DNA of 64,000 nt from Capitulum mitella (GCA_030062745.1 CP099846.1:21134621-21198620); one strand, 5' to 3'. Numbered from the stretch's first letter, positions 36,601 to 48,204 are shown. Numbers and translations: made by a program. Notes: generated by a model from the letters alone, not told the origin.

Positions 36601-38620
36601 TGTCTGTAGCAGTGTGGTACCTCTGTGCTGTCTGTAGCAGTGTGGTACCTCTGTGCTGTCTGTGGCAGTCTGGTACCTCCGTGCTGCCTGTAGCAGTCTG
36701 GTACCTCTGTGCTGTCTATAGTGTGCAGTGTGGTACCTCTGCACTGTCTGTAGCAGTCTGGTACCTCTGTGCTGTCTGTAGCAATGTGGTACCTCTGTGC
36801 TGTCTGTGGCAGTGTGGTACGTCTTTGCTATCCGTGTGCGGTCTGGTACCTGTGTGCTGTCTGTAACAGTGTGGTACCTCTGTGCTGTCTGTAGCAGTGT
36901 GGTACCTCTGTGCTGTCTGTAACAGTGTGGTACCTCTTCTGTTTGTGGCAGTGTGGTACGTCTTTGCTGTCCGTGTGCAGTGTGGTACCTCTGTGCTGCC
37001 TGTAGCAGTCTGGTATCTTTGTGCTGTCTATAGTGTGCAGTGTGGTACCTCTGTGCTGTCTATAGTGCGCAGTGTGCCCCCGACTGACTCGTTGGGCCGT
37101 GCTCGGCAGTTCTTCCTGGTGTTGAACTCAGCCTGGTCGCTGCTGTACGTGCTCAGCCGGTGGGTGTCGGGCGCAGCGCTCTGGCACGCGCTGCTGACTC
37201 TGGCCGTGACGGTGCCCGGCGCTCTGCTGCACCTGGTGCCGGACCACTGGTGGTGCCGGCTGCACCAGCTGCTCACCGACGGCCGGCGCGCCGTCGCCAA
37301 CTCGGGTAGGGGCCCGCCGGCGACCGCGGCCGCCCGTTGTTTTGAGGCCCACCGCTGGGCCGTTCGGAGGATGATTTGCGCTGGGATCTGGCCCCAGAAA
37401 AGGCCAACGTTTGTTGCCCTGCCTCGCGGTCCCTGTGGGCAGGTGCATTTGTTGTCATGGAGTCTTTGATGCGTGCTGTGGCTTTGAACGTCTTTCTGGC
37501 TGGACTTTGGTCTTTTTGCGTGCACGGTATATACAGACCACTAGATATTAGGTACAAGTTACTGAAGTGGTTACCGGTGCTGCGATGTGGGGCCGTTTTC
37601 GTCGTTGGTAAATCGTTGGTAAGTGGTTATACTGGCGTCAGAGGTGGCAGATGTGGAGGAAATTTAGTGTCGAAATGGAAAAATTAGACAATTATTGTAA
37701 TTTCTGCCATTGCTCAGTTTTTGTTGGGCGACTTTTCCGTAAATTGCAAGAAAATCTGAGCACAGCGTCATTGGGACTGCTTATAGAGCACTGGAATTTT
37801 ACTGAATTACCTGCTGTCGGCGTTATGTCGCTGATAGCTGACAGCTAATAGCCGGCAGCAAACGGCACAGTTCCGTTTGCGCCGTCTGACCGTGACATGC
37901 CCTCGGCGCAGGTCTGCTTCAGGACGAGGACTGCGAGCGCGACTTCGTGCCGGAGAACTCGCCCGAGACGCAGGCCTATCTGGACGTCATGGCTGACATC
38001 ATCAACGGCCGCGAGCCGTCCCCAGGCGAGTGTCAGACCAAGAGTAGGACGCCACTAGGCGGGCCGGGCGGACTGGCTTTTTTCACAGCTCTCAGGAACG
38101 GTGTCCGGTCGCAGCTCAGGTAGTGCTGACTTGTGGACTGGCATGTGCTTTGCCGGCGTGTGTGGCCGGGTAACGCGGGACGGCAGGGTCGGGGTGCTCG
38201 GATGCTGCGAGGGCGCTGCGCTGGTAAGAGGGAGGGGATTGAAGTACGGATGCTGTTTCCTCCCGTTTTCGCCATGCGGCCAACGGCGTCGGACTTGTTC
38301 CAGATTGTCACGCGGTTGCCGCCTTCTCGTCCGGACTGGACGCTGCGCCGGGCTACGACGAGGAGAGCGAGGACGACGAGCCGCTGGCGCCATCTGTGGA
38401 GCGGCCCGCGGAGCTAGAGTTGGGTCCGTCGGCGGCCGAGGGCGCCGCGGCGCTCGGTCTGCGCGCCCTGGACTCGGCCGGCGCTGCGTGCGGGCAGGTG
38501 GCACGGGCCGCCAGTCAGCTGGTGTCGGCCGTCTACCAGCCGCCGCCGCCGGCTGACGAGAGCGACTCGGACTTCGAGCTGATCGGTGACGAGGAGACGC
38601 TGGCGGCGGCCGGCCACTAG
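30051..38620 (+). CDS. RETREG: Reticulophagy regulator (RETREG/FAM134)-type ER-phagy receptor
   Basis: Predicted 365-aa ER membrane protein. Exons: 30051-30256, 31926-32084, 33549-33654, 37110-37305, 37912-38025, 38304-38620; all phases agree. The reticulon-homology domain spans about residues 48-222: WESPVKSL (51-58), a first hydrophobic hairpin ending QESIWPEI, a cytosolic linker with the conserved LSAPEMIHYV, and a second hairpin FFLVLNSAWSLLYVLSRW. The acidic C-terminus carries SDSDFELIGDEE, an LC3-interacting motif with core FELI (351-354). The family bends ER membrane and links it to Atg8/LC3 for selective autophagy. The ATG has purine -3 and G +4. Exon 5 uses a GC donor (CCCAG|GCGAGT); all others are GT. 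Exons 4-6 are GC-rich while exon 1 is CpG-poor. Intron 3 holds a 2.6-kb minisatellite. Which vertebrate paralogue it equals cannot be decided. Confidence 0.88.
30483..31720. mobile_element. Decayed TTAA-type element (copy C) in RETREG intron 1
   Basis: The left end TTAACCTGTCAATTCGACT aligns with the left end of copy A. Shared blocks follow: CTGAGAGGTTTTTTC, TTGCAAGAGAA, GACCTAGGTCAGG, CATCTGCGGACATT, TTTTTATCGTGCGAC and GTTAGAGGGGG. The right end is decayed (CGCGGATTTAAA). The length, about 1.24 kb, matches copy B. The hairpins are eroded. The CpG-depleted block ends inside this copy. Confidence 0.55.
34470..37080. repeat. 28-bp minisatellite, about 90 copies, in RETREG intron 3
   Basis: The unit is about GCAGTGTGGTACCTCTGTGC plus TGTCTGTA. 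It contains the palindrome GGTACC and a CTCTGTGCTGTCTGTAG stretch that mimics a 3' splice site. Because 28 is not a multiple of three, the three frames cycle and long stop-free stretches arise on both strands; these are not genes. The array ends about 30 bases before the exon 4 acceptor at 37109. Confidence 0.95.
34861..36314. repeat. Higher-order duplication of 727 bp within the minisatellite
   Basis: The 727 bases starting at 34861 recur from 35588 nearly unchanged, including rare unit variants such as TATCTGTAGCACTCTGG and CTGTCCATGTGCAGTG. Further right, about 284 bases from 36313 recur from 36597. This indicates recent block duplications. Confidence 0.85.
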
Positions 38621-39822
38621 ACGGCCGGCGGCGGGGCTGGGAGACGGCCTCGCGGCGGAGGCGGACCGATCGTCCCCTCCCTGGGGGGGTGGGGGCGAGA
38701 CACTGGCCAGAGGTGTCGCGTCAGTCATCAGGTCTGTGACGCGTGGTTCTCAAGTGGTGGCAGCTGTGAAATGGATCTTAGTGTGTGCCTGCAGAAAGCT
38801 TGTACTGTGCCTGTGCTATTTTATGGCGTTTTGTCGTAATAGTAACACTAAGTTTGTTCGATGGATGTGTTTAAGTCATTCAGAGTAATCTGGGGGTGCG
38901 TTGGCGGTAACGTCCTCTTGAGGCTACGGGCTTGTTATTTTTTTCTCATGTATTTTACTTCATCGTGGCCGTGAAACAATATGTAGAAGTCAGCGTTCTG
39001 TGATTGGTGAATTAATGGCTTTATCAGGCATTGTGGTATTTTCGACTGACAGTTTACAGCATATGATGCAAAAGATTTGCAGTGGAGTGTAGCACGTGTT
39101 GCAGATTCGTCAAACAATACACAGACGAGAATTTTGAGTTTTCGCGTTTTGAAAGGAATTGAATCCCCTGGTCACGCGTGCATTGCCTGGGCACTGTGAA
39201 GCCTTATTCGAATTTGGTCCCTAGGGTTCCATTCTTTGGGGTATCCATTGACGGCTGGGCGTGCCAACACACTCCTAGAACATAAAACTGAAGTTAGGCT
39301 TAGCGATGGACGAGATACGACATAGTTGGATTTTGCAGGGAAAAATCAACCTGGCCTTTGCTTGCTCGTTGCAGACCCGCACCACTTCGGTATTTGCACA
39401 GGATTGTTACGTTCTTTTTTTCTCTTTATCCGAGAGATCTGAGATTGACATGTCCTGGCGAGCTGTTTACATGGGCAAAACATAAATGCCTGCCCATTGT
39501 TTGAAAAAAAAGTGAGACGACTGTCGATATTATTGGTCAATGGAGAACGTTTGACAACAGAGGCTAAACGATCACATTAATAGGCATTGCGCGGAGGATA
39601 GTCCAAATAGTCACCTCGACTGCATAGCGTCTGACTCTAAAGACAGGCTGATGTCTTCGCTGTCGTTGTGGATGAAGCCACCGTAACAAAATTAAGTGAG
39701 GTCGCATTGTTCCAGTGCTGATCGATAATGAAGCTAATGACAGCTGTTCGAACTTTTGCTGTGCATGGTGGACGAGGTAATCCCATGTAGTGTATCCCAA
39801 CGTCATCACTTTATTATTTTTC
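38621..39822. other. 3' flank of RETREG-type gene, no further gene
   Basis: This begins with GC-rich 3' UTR after the TAG at 38618-38620 and becomes AT-richer. I found no canonical AATAAA on the plus strand in the first kilobase, so the transcript end is unknown. No other exon was recognised. Confidence 0.4.
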
Positions 39823-39886
<64 letters not shown>

Positions 39887-39900
39887 GCTATTGCTATTAT
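39823..39900. repeat. (TTA)n microsatellite
   Basis: About 21 uninterrupted ATT/TTA triplets, then a short TTGCTA variant tail. It lies between the convergent RETREG-type and BTB-ZF genes. Confidence 0.95.
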
Positions 39901-40139
39901 TTCCCTAAACATCTTTCGGCGGAGTCATGGGTCAGCATCAATAGGTCAATGCACCATATCTTGAGTTCATTGGGCAGAAATCCATTGTCATTGCTCGCAC
40001 AATTAACCGTTTTCCGTAAGTCAGCTTGAATGGCTGATCCTCGTTACATCTTGCAAGACAATGAATTGGTACCTCACAATCCCATGACGTGGTACTGCAG
40101 ACCGTCGCCCGTAACCTGCGTTCAGGCCCTGGGGACCCG

Positions 40140-41235
40140 CCGGTCACCATCACCCGTCTCCTCACCCACACGACGGTCCGCTATCACCCGTCTCCTCACC
40201 CCCACGACGGTCCGCTATCACCCGTCTCCTCACCCACACGACGGTCCGCTATTACCCGTCTCCTCACCCCCACGACGGTCCGCTATCACCCGTCTCCTCA
40301 CCCACACGACGGTCTGCTATCACCCGTCTCCTCACCCACACGACGGTCCGCTATCACGCGTCTCCTCATCCACACGACGGTCCGCTATCACCCGTCTCCT
40401 CACCCACACGACGGTCCGCTATCACCCGTCTCCTCACCCACACGACGGTCTGCTATCACCCGTCTCCTCACCCACACGACGGTCTGCTATCACCCGTCTC
40501 CTCACCCACACGACGGTCCGCTATCACCCGTCTCCTCACCCACACGACGGTCTGCTATCACCCGTCTCCTCATCCACACGACGGTCTGCTATCACCCGTC
40601 TCCTCACCCACACGACGGTCCGCTATCACCCGTCTCCTCACCCACACGACGGTCTGCTATCACCCGTCTCCTCACCCACACGACGGTCTGCTATCACCCG
40701 TCTCCTCACCCACACGACGGTCCGCTATCACCCGTCTCCTCACCCACACGACGGTCTGCTATCACCCGTCTCCTCATCCACACGACGGTCTGCTATCACC
40801 CGTCTCCTCACCCACACGACGGTCCGCTATCACCCGTCTCCTCACCCACACGACGGTCTGCTATCACCCGTCTCCTCACCCACACGACGGTCCGCTATCA
40901 CCCGTCTCCTCACCCACACGACGGTCCGCTATCACCCGTCTCCTCACCCACACGACGGTCCGCTATTACCCGTCTCCTCATCCACTCGACGGTCTGCTAT
41001 CACCAGTCTCTTCACCCACACGACGGTCTGCTATCACCCGTCTCCTCACCCACACGACGGTCCGCTATTACCCGTCTCCTCATCCACACGACGGTCTGCT
41101 ATCACCAGTCTCTTCACCCACACGACGGTCCGCTATCACCCGTCTCCTCACCTACACGAATGGGCCGCCGTCACTCGTCTCCTCAACCACACGACGGTTC
41201 GATATCATCTGTCTCCTCACCCACACGGCTTATCC
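40140..41235. repeat. 34-bp minisatellite, about 32 copies
   Basis: The unit is about ACGACGGTCYGCTATCACCC plus GTCTCCTCACCCAC; successive CGACGG anchors are 34 bases apart (for example 40171 and 40205). C/T at one site and a CATCC variant recur every 204 bases (six units), giving a higher-order pattern near 40350-40860. Copies at 40960 onward and at the edges are more diverged. Two overlapping frames of over 400 codons are open only because the unit lacks stops in every frame. Confidence 0.95.
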
Positions 41236-42931
41236 TTGTCACGCACTCGTCTGCGCCCTGGAGGAAAGTGATCGAAATTATTCCGTTTGTATCGTCTGGT
41301 CCAGTTATAGGGAAGTGCTGTCTCTACTGCTCTTTTCAAGAAATCAGTAAATGAATAGTTGAACTTCTGTCTTCAGCAATTCTTTTGTAGCATCATTTTT
41401 CATCACTCGTTTCAATTCCGGGCGTCGAAATACGGCTACGTTTGGCCCCTTTTTGTCGACGAAGCAGCCATCCCTTCAACAGGTGACGCGTGTAATTTAG
41501 TGGACAGTTCCCGAGCTCTGTCTAACGCAATTCTTCCGCCAAGTCCGTCCAGTCATCATTACGCCGATGAACAACGGGTGTACGACACCCACGGCGAACG
41601 GCAATCTCGTGGTCATGCGCACAAACGAGGGACTGTCCGCCTCCAGTTTATTGTGCAAATTGGTAAGAGTCAGCACAAGCTGGACGTCGAGATAAGTCCG
41701 AACACGCTCGACGTCATCATGCGTCATCGGTCCCAAGCACGGGCGACGCATCGCTGAAGGCGGACAAAACACGGCGCATGTCTACTTAGCGCGACGCACG
41801 AGTTCCCTTCGAGCCCTGAAACGACTCCGGCGGGTTGCAGCCTGTTAGCAGGCGGCGGGTAACGCGACGCAAGGACAGTCTGAGGAACATCGAGCTCATA
41901 TAGCCGACCCGTTTCGTGGATGCAACCCGACCCACACCTAAAAACTACTTAAAAACTACACACCCGTCGTTGTGGACACGCTAGGAGCGATATGTCTGCC
42001 CGTGATATGACTGCCACCGTCTGAGGACAGCGCCCGGCCCGCGGCTCGCCGCACCGGGCACCACCAGGCCGCCGCCCCTGCGGACACGGCGCTCTGCTGG
42101 CCACCCACGGACCAACATCACCCGCCCGCCCGCGGCCGAACAGCTCGGTGATGATGCACGCACGCACGCCGCACGTATCTACATGGTTGACCTGCGCATC
42201 ACGAGTCGGAGCAGAATGCCACGCGTCAGGGAGGCTTTTCCACAATCCGAGCCCGTGATTGACGGCGTCAGGCCACACGGGTACACTTGTTACTCGCAGG
42301 ACGCGGTACGCGACACTGTACGTCCTGCAGCTAAGAGGCGACAAGCCTGAGATGTAAGCAGCACATCATCATGCTTACTTCGAATGAGAGGCAGTCATTA
42401 AGAGCACTTAAGTGGGGCGCCAGCGTCACACAATCTCTACAAAGAAGGTGTGATCTAGTTTGAAATATACAAAAAAACAGTCTGGTGGGGAACGCCGTTG
42501 CCGCGGTTGGCACCGCACGGCTACGGTTCGGCTACGCCGGTACACCCTGTCTCACACAGAGACAAAGGCATTCAAATGACACTTGCTGTTGCAATGCAGA
42601 GATCAGGTTTACACACTTGTGAGATCCTGTCTAAATTCCTTGAAATGGGACGAGGTCCGCAAAAGCGCGGACGGTCCAGTCGTTTCATCGTGAGGATTCA
42701 ACCTCGTCCCCACCAAGACTCCATACGGTCATCTGACAGCGACGAGGCTCTGCACCGAGGTGCCACATTCACGGTTCCGCACAACCGACGAAACTATCAG
42801 ACCCTCGTGTGAAGCTACAACAGTCCGAGGTAAGGCCATCCTGGTGAACGTTGAGCATGTTTCTGACGACCACATCCGATCACTGGTCCGAGCGGGAAAT
42901 TCGGCTTCCGGGAGTTGTGAGCGATCAGAAC
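41236..42931 (-). terminator. 3' region of BTB-ZF gene with AATAAA on minus strand
   Basis: The minus-strand stop is at 42934-42932. The first AATAAA read on the minus strand is at 41652-41647, about 1.28 kb downstream, and is a candidate polyadenylation signal. Open stretches on either strand show no family resemblance. The segment is CpG-rich like the coding exons. Confidence 0.4.
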
Positions 42932-45230
42932 TCACGTGTCGGAGTTCAGAGGGTCATCGCCCGGCTGTTCCGACATGGCGCCACCTATCGGCACATCGAG
43001 GCAGCTGTCGCTGGCCGGCGCGACGGCCAGCTGCTCGGCGGGATCGGGTATCGGTGGCTCCGCCAGGAGACGGCCGGCAGCCATGGCCTCAGCCACGGCG
43101 CTCACCCCCATGTGCTCCATGTACTTGAGTATTTTGCGAAGCTCGGACTGTTTCATGAGTACGCCGTGCTTGTTGCGCAGGTGAGCGTTGAGGTTGGTGA
43201 CGCGGGAGCACAGTTTACGACACACCCAGCACTGGATGCTCAGCTTATGCGACTCGAAGTGTTGGCGGAACGTCATCAGATTGGCGTAGGTTCGAGAGCA
43301 AACGCGGCACACGAACTTCTTCTCCACTGAAACAGCAATGAACAACCAGCGTTAATGCCATCGCATGAACGGCCCAGCTGCCAGAAGGCGGAGCAAAAAG
43401 GGCCTACGGATACGCTCAAATACCCTCCCCCCCGGCCACGGTAGTCCGTCTAGATTCAACAGGTCATAATTCGGGACAGAAGGGAGGCCATGCGGCGCCA
43501 GGCCATGAGGATGTCTCGCGCTTCGAAGTCACGGTTGTTCACGGACGACAGATGTCGCGGCCATCGGGCAGTGGTTTGGGTCGGCTCACGGCCAGGACCG
43601 TCTGCTGCCTACGCGGCAGAGCCACTGACCTAGTCCCGAGCTGCCCTGGATGTCCATCATCTCCGTCAAAGATTCATCGTTCCCCGCGTCGAAGGAGTCC
43701 ACTGAAACAGCCGGGACCGGCCCGTTATGCTTGGCACGGTGACTCACACCACAGCGCTTGCCTCCGCTCTGATCAAAACATACCTGCAGTGCCGACACAC
43801 TGCGACAGTCCCAATAGGCTATAACAAACAACAGTCAACTAGAACAGCACACGACAACCAGTCCCAACAAACCGCGGCCATCGCCAGACGGTGCTGAACG
43901 CCGAAGAACGACGCGCAGTCGCAGTCGCGCTTTAGACTTGGCCGGAAACCGCGAACAGACAGTCCCAGTTTCCGCAGAGACATCCCACTAACGGCGTGCC
44001 GGGAGCAGCCCGGTCCGGCCGACCCACCTCCGTTCTTTTTGGCGTGAGCGGCGTGCTGGGCGAACGGCTGTGCCAGCTCGTCGTCCTCCTCGCTGGCCGC
44101 CTCCTCGGCTGTGTCGTTGTCAGAGAGCGGAGCCGGCGGCGCGCTGGCCGCCTCCTGCAGGCGGCGCCGCCGCTTGGCCGGCGGCGGCGACTGAGTCCGC
44201 TCGGGCGGCGGCTCGGCGCCAGCCAGGCCCGGAGACGCCGGGCACGAGTCGGCGCCGCTGAGATCGTGCGGCTCCACCTGCGGCCGAACCCGTCCCGCCG
44301 TCACGTTCGTCCCCGAGCACGCGTCAACCAACACGGAATGTCACCGCAGCACCAGACTGTTCTACAGTAACGTCTGCGTACGTCGTTTTAAGCTGCTGGG
44401 ACCGTGATAATATGAGGATACGACGTTTTGACGAGGCCGGATAATTGTCAAACCTTTGGTAACCGTGGCGATGCCACGAGAGTAAACAAGTCCTTAAGTT
44501 AGTCAACACACGCTATAAAACTATGTTCATATCACCAACGTCCCAATTCTTCAAAAAAAAAAACATCAAAATAGCGCTTATTGCTGGTACATGACCAACA
44601 ATACCCACCTGATGATTGCCCTGATCCCCACAAGCATCCTTTGCAAGGCCTTTTATTTTGAGCATTTCAGCCACAGCCAGGAATGAGGTAAATCGTTTTT
44701 GGTCCACATTAACTTGTCCACTGTAGATGAACTCGATTATTGCTACGAGATCGTCGAATTCTGCATCCTTAAAGAAGAACACCGGGTCACCGGGATGCGT
44801 CTGAAAAAGACAGACCTCCTAAGACGACACGACAAATCCACAAAACAAACAATCCGCCGTAAACACGCCCCCGACACTGAACTGCAGTGACGAAACACCG
44901 CACCACCGTTCACCGGACTATATCTGGGCAGAGAAGGCCGGCTGGCCAGGAGGCTGAGCCGGGAGGCGCAGCGGCGCCGCCTCCAGGGCACTAACGTCTG
45001 CGTAGACCGACACCGGCCGGGCCCGACGGCGCCACACCCACCCTGAGTACTTCGCGGAAGTAGGGGCTGCAGGCAGAGAGGACCAGCCGGTGGGCGCGCA
45101 GCTGGCGGCCCTGGCAGCACAGCGTCACGTCCACCAGCTCCTGCATCTCGCGCAGCGTGTCCAGCAGCGACGTCAAGCTGCTGTGGTAGTTGTTCCACTT
45201 GAGGCAGAACCGCTGGCCTTCCTGCAGCAT
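42932..45230 (-). CDS. BTB domain plus two C2H2 zinc fingers, transcription factor
   Basis: Predicted 365-aa nuclear factor. Coding exons on the minus strand: 45230-45042, 44800-44609, 44277-44028, 43701-43630, 43326-42932; phases agree. Residues about 8-115 form a BTB domain of the arthropod Broad/Tramtrack/Lola type (FCLKWNNYHSSLTSLL, VDVTLCCQGRQLRAHRLVLS, ACSPYFREVL, FDDLVAIIEFIYSGQVNV). A proline-rich linker contains a basic KRRRR (162-166), a likely nuclear signal, followed by acidic EEDDE. Fingers: C241-C244-H257-H261 and C267-C270-H283-H288. BTB mediates dimerisation and the fingers bind DNA. Exon 4 (72 bp, phase 1-1) could be skipped in frame. An acceptor at 45237 six bases before the ATG implies an upstream untranslated exon. 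Only one finger exon is visible, although related loci often have several alternative ones. Orthology to a named gene is not clear. Confidence 0.85.
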
Positions 45231-45239
45231 CTCCGACTG

Positions 45240-47450
45240 ACAAAGAAGGAGCAATTCACTGCAGAAGATATGTTCCTGGTCGTCCCACGGATGACAGACG
45301 TGAAACACGCCGCAAAAGACAAAAACCTAGTCTATGTTCAACATGGCAGCATGATGGTAGCAGTGGCAGTGCTATACACTATACAGAAGTTATGGCTCCC
45401 TCTAAAATCCTGTCTGCAATTACACTACTCATAACACTACTGTAGTATGAACCAACCTGGCCTGAAATCTAATATTAACACTGAAATAATGCCATGGAAT
45501 CAAAAATATGGGTACAACCACAAAAATATGGAATTCCTTAAGCCTTGTTTCATACTCAACACAGTCACTAAGACCAATGTATATCAAAATCTGGGAGATG
45601 AGGGTGTAAAACTGCCCTGATGGCTCACTGAATTGCCCTGGAATGCCCCAGCAATCAAGCTGGTGATGCTTCACCATGCATGCATGGCATGTTCAGCTAA
45701 ATCTTCCAAAAAATAGTGATAATATAGCCCAGCATGACCTGACTTAGCACCTGGCCTAACAGTGCATGGTATGCCATTTCAACAAATCCATGAGGTGGTG
45801 GTATGTCCGTGAGGTCCATGTCATTCATGAGGTTAAATACATGAGGCTGGTATGTCATTCCAACAAATCCACATGGTGGGGCACAAACTGGAACAAATCA
45901 TCTGGTATGAAGGAATGAAACAGTATTAAAAGCAGGATTCAAGAGGCAGAGTAACACCAAATACACTGCATCCACTCCACATGTACATTTAACCTTTGAT
46001 GAAAAATGTTGAAAATATATTTTGATTTGGTTAACAGCAGAAAGCAAATACCAACATCAGATGTTTGGCACTATTCAAACCATCATGAATAACATATACT
46101 CATTTTCAGAAAATGACACCAAAAACATTTTTGTGGTGCCATTTTTACTCAGCATTTAATGTTCTGGTTATGCATTGTGATGTTTGAGCATGATCATGGC
46201 CATCACTGGGTGCATGGTTCACATATTTACATGCTTTTGTGTCTTTATTCACAGTTCAGTGACTTCTTGGGTCTATTATGTAGCATAATGTGGTGGTACC
46301 TTGGGGCACATTGGAGCACATCACTCCAGTGGCACATTTCCTTGGGCCAGGTGAATTACATTGAGCCTGTGCATTTCAAGTGTGAGAGAGCAAAAGAGCA
46401 GTCTGAAGTGTTTCTTTCCCACATAACCCACAGCCTAGCTCTATTTCTGCTATGCAATGACCTCCACAAAGTACTTCTACTGCATTACTGCAGTGCATTT
46501 ATTGTCCTGTCTTTCTTTTCTTACCATGCCATTGTTTCTTGGAGAGTATGTCACAGGATCATTACATATCTGCCACATCAGTACTTTACAATGTACCTCA
46601 TAGTTCCCTATAATGGTGATTTAAGTATTGCAATTTCAGACCCACAGATCACAACTATAACCAATTCTCAAATATGCTTAAAGAGAATGGTAGAAAACTA
46701 AATCATAGCCACAAACAATGGCAGTACTACAGAAATAGTCAAGTACAGTTAAGATATCACATAAGGCAAGATAGTGATTACCACAATACACATCTGCCAG
46801 GTGGTGATACCAACTCACATAAAAGCTGTTCATTTTGATGTAAATTATTTTGCTGAGCTATTTCAAATGCATGCATTCTGTTTCATTGTATTATTACATT
46901 CAATTCCCCATATTTGTTATGTTTTCTTTTTTATACATATGTTTCTCTTTCATATACTAATGTCCTGCCATGAAAAATTATGAGACAGCCACTCATCACC
47001 ATTTTTGCCAGCTCAGTTGCAACAATGGTGTCTGGGACAATGTCAGCAAAGCTTAACAAGATATTACTGAAACATTTTTTACATGGGAACTGCCAACTGT
47101 AGGCCCCTGGAACAGCAATTTCTTGAACTAAAATGGGTATTCTGCATTGCATTTCTAGAACTTAGCAAGTTTCAAAGCAAGAATATAACTCTGAGGAGTG
47201 AAAGGAATTTTGCCCATACCTGCCTCACAAAATTTTGGACCAATACCAGGTCACATGATGCCATCTGTTCTAATCCATGTTGAAATGAGCAATAAGAATA
47301 TATCCCAGCTAAGCTAAGCCCACCAATTTCAACAAAAACCAACACTACGTCCACACAGTGTTATATTCAAGGGGGGTTCTAGGGCCCTGACATCCTCCCC
47401 CAAATGAAAACTTTACATACATGAAATTGCATGTGAATAAATGCTGACAA
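45240..47450. other. CpG-depleted block upstream of BTB-ZF coding exon 1
   Basis: From about 45420 to 47450 I find only about two CpG in 2 kb, against dozens per kilobase on both sides; CATG and TGCA-type words abound. Given the acceptor before the ATG, it is probably the 5' UTR intron of the minus-strand gene. Open stretches on the plus strand, including one of 180 codons at 46159, show no family resemblance. Confidence 0.6.
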
Positions 47451-47459
47451 ATAAAATCC

Positions 47460-48010
47460 AATGTAAGCAGGCGCAAAAACACAGACTGAGAACCTACATT
47501 GTTGACACCACGTCAAAAACTTGCGCCTAAAGTGCACTAAACCAAGCTTCCAGTGACAAATTTTGAGGTATACCCCTATCAATGAAAAATTTTGCACGCC
47601 CCACCGATGAACCCACATAATTATCCGAAACAAGTCAATTAGTCAACAACTGTCTGGGCTCACCAAAATCAAATCAAAACCAATTCAAAATTTCCTAAAC
47701 GCTAGATGTTATAGGATCGGTGAACAATGACAGCGAAAACTTTCAAACATCTGATGAAATCCAGAAGCATACGAGGACTATATCGTACCCGTTGTATGGT
47801 GCTTCGGTTCGTAACAAGGCAGTGCGCGAAATAGCAGTCTATCTCGAATTACGCTGAAACACCGGTGACATTCGGCTTCCCGCACCAGCGTGTCCGACCT
47901 GTCCGACCACGGGATTCCTCGTCATTCCTCGTCACAAGCGTCATAGGGGCAGTTTCAACCAAGCAATGCCCACTATGCCAATCCTTTGATATGACGTCAC
48001 TGACATTACA
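47460..48010 (-). promoter_or_regulatory. CpG-rich promoter candidate for BTB-ZF gene
   Basis: CpG frequency returns abruptly here. A perfect CRE, TGACGTCA, lies at 47992-47999, and short direct repeats GTCCGACC and ATTCCTCGTC lie at 47895-47940. The placement, CpG-rich with a CRE just upstream of a depleted block, parallels the RETREG-type gene. The start site and first exon are not determined. Confidence 0.3.
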
Positions 48011-48204
48011 ATGTTAAGAGAGAAAAATTATAGAAAGTCAACTGCTTTGTTAAATTTGCGAGAAGTTACTTTAGGAATCATACTGTTCTTAAGACCTCAG
48101 CCTGAAAAGCTTGTCAAGTGAGACTTTTCAAAGCTGGTCTACTTCCACACAGACTTGAGCTCATTCGACCTTGTTTTAGTCGACACAACTATGACTCACA
48201 ACAA

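Noticed and set aside
34924..36744. Minus-strand open frames of up to 238 codons (LLQTAQRYHTATDSTEVP-type repeats)
   Set aside because: They are translations of the 28-bp minisatellite, open in several frames on both strands, and lie inside an intron of the plus-strand gene.
34470..41235. CRISPR-like arrays
   Set aside because: The repeats are contiguous with no unique spacers and there are no cas genes; they are minisatellites.
40030..41354. Two overlapping plus-strand open frames of 413 and 421 codons
   Set aside because: They are produced by the 34-bp minisatellite, which lacks stops in every frame; there is no promoter, domain or codon bias.
42851..43330. Plus-strand 159-codon open frame
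   Set aside because: It is antisense to the zinc-finger exon, whose C2H2 spacing fixes the minus strand as coding.
46159..46701. 180-codon open frame in the CpG-depleted block
   Set aside because: No family resemblance, AT-rich and hydrophobic by composition, lying antisense in the presumed 5' intron of the BTB-ZF gene.
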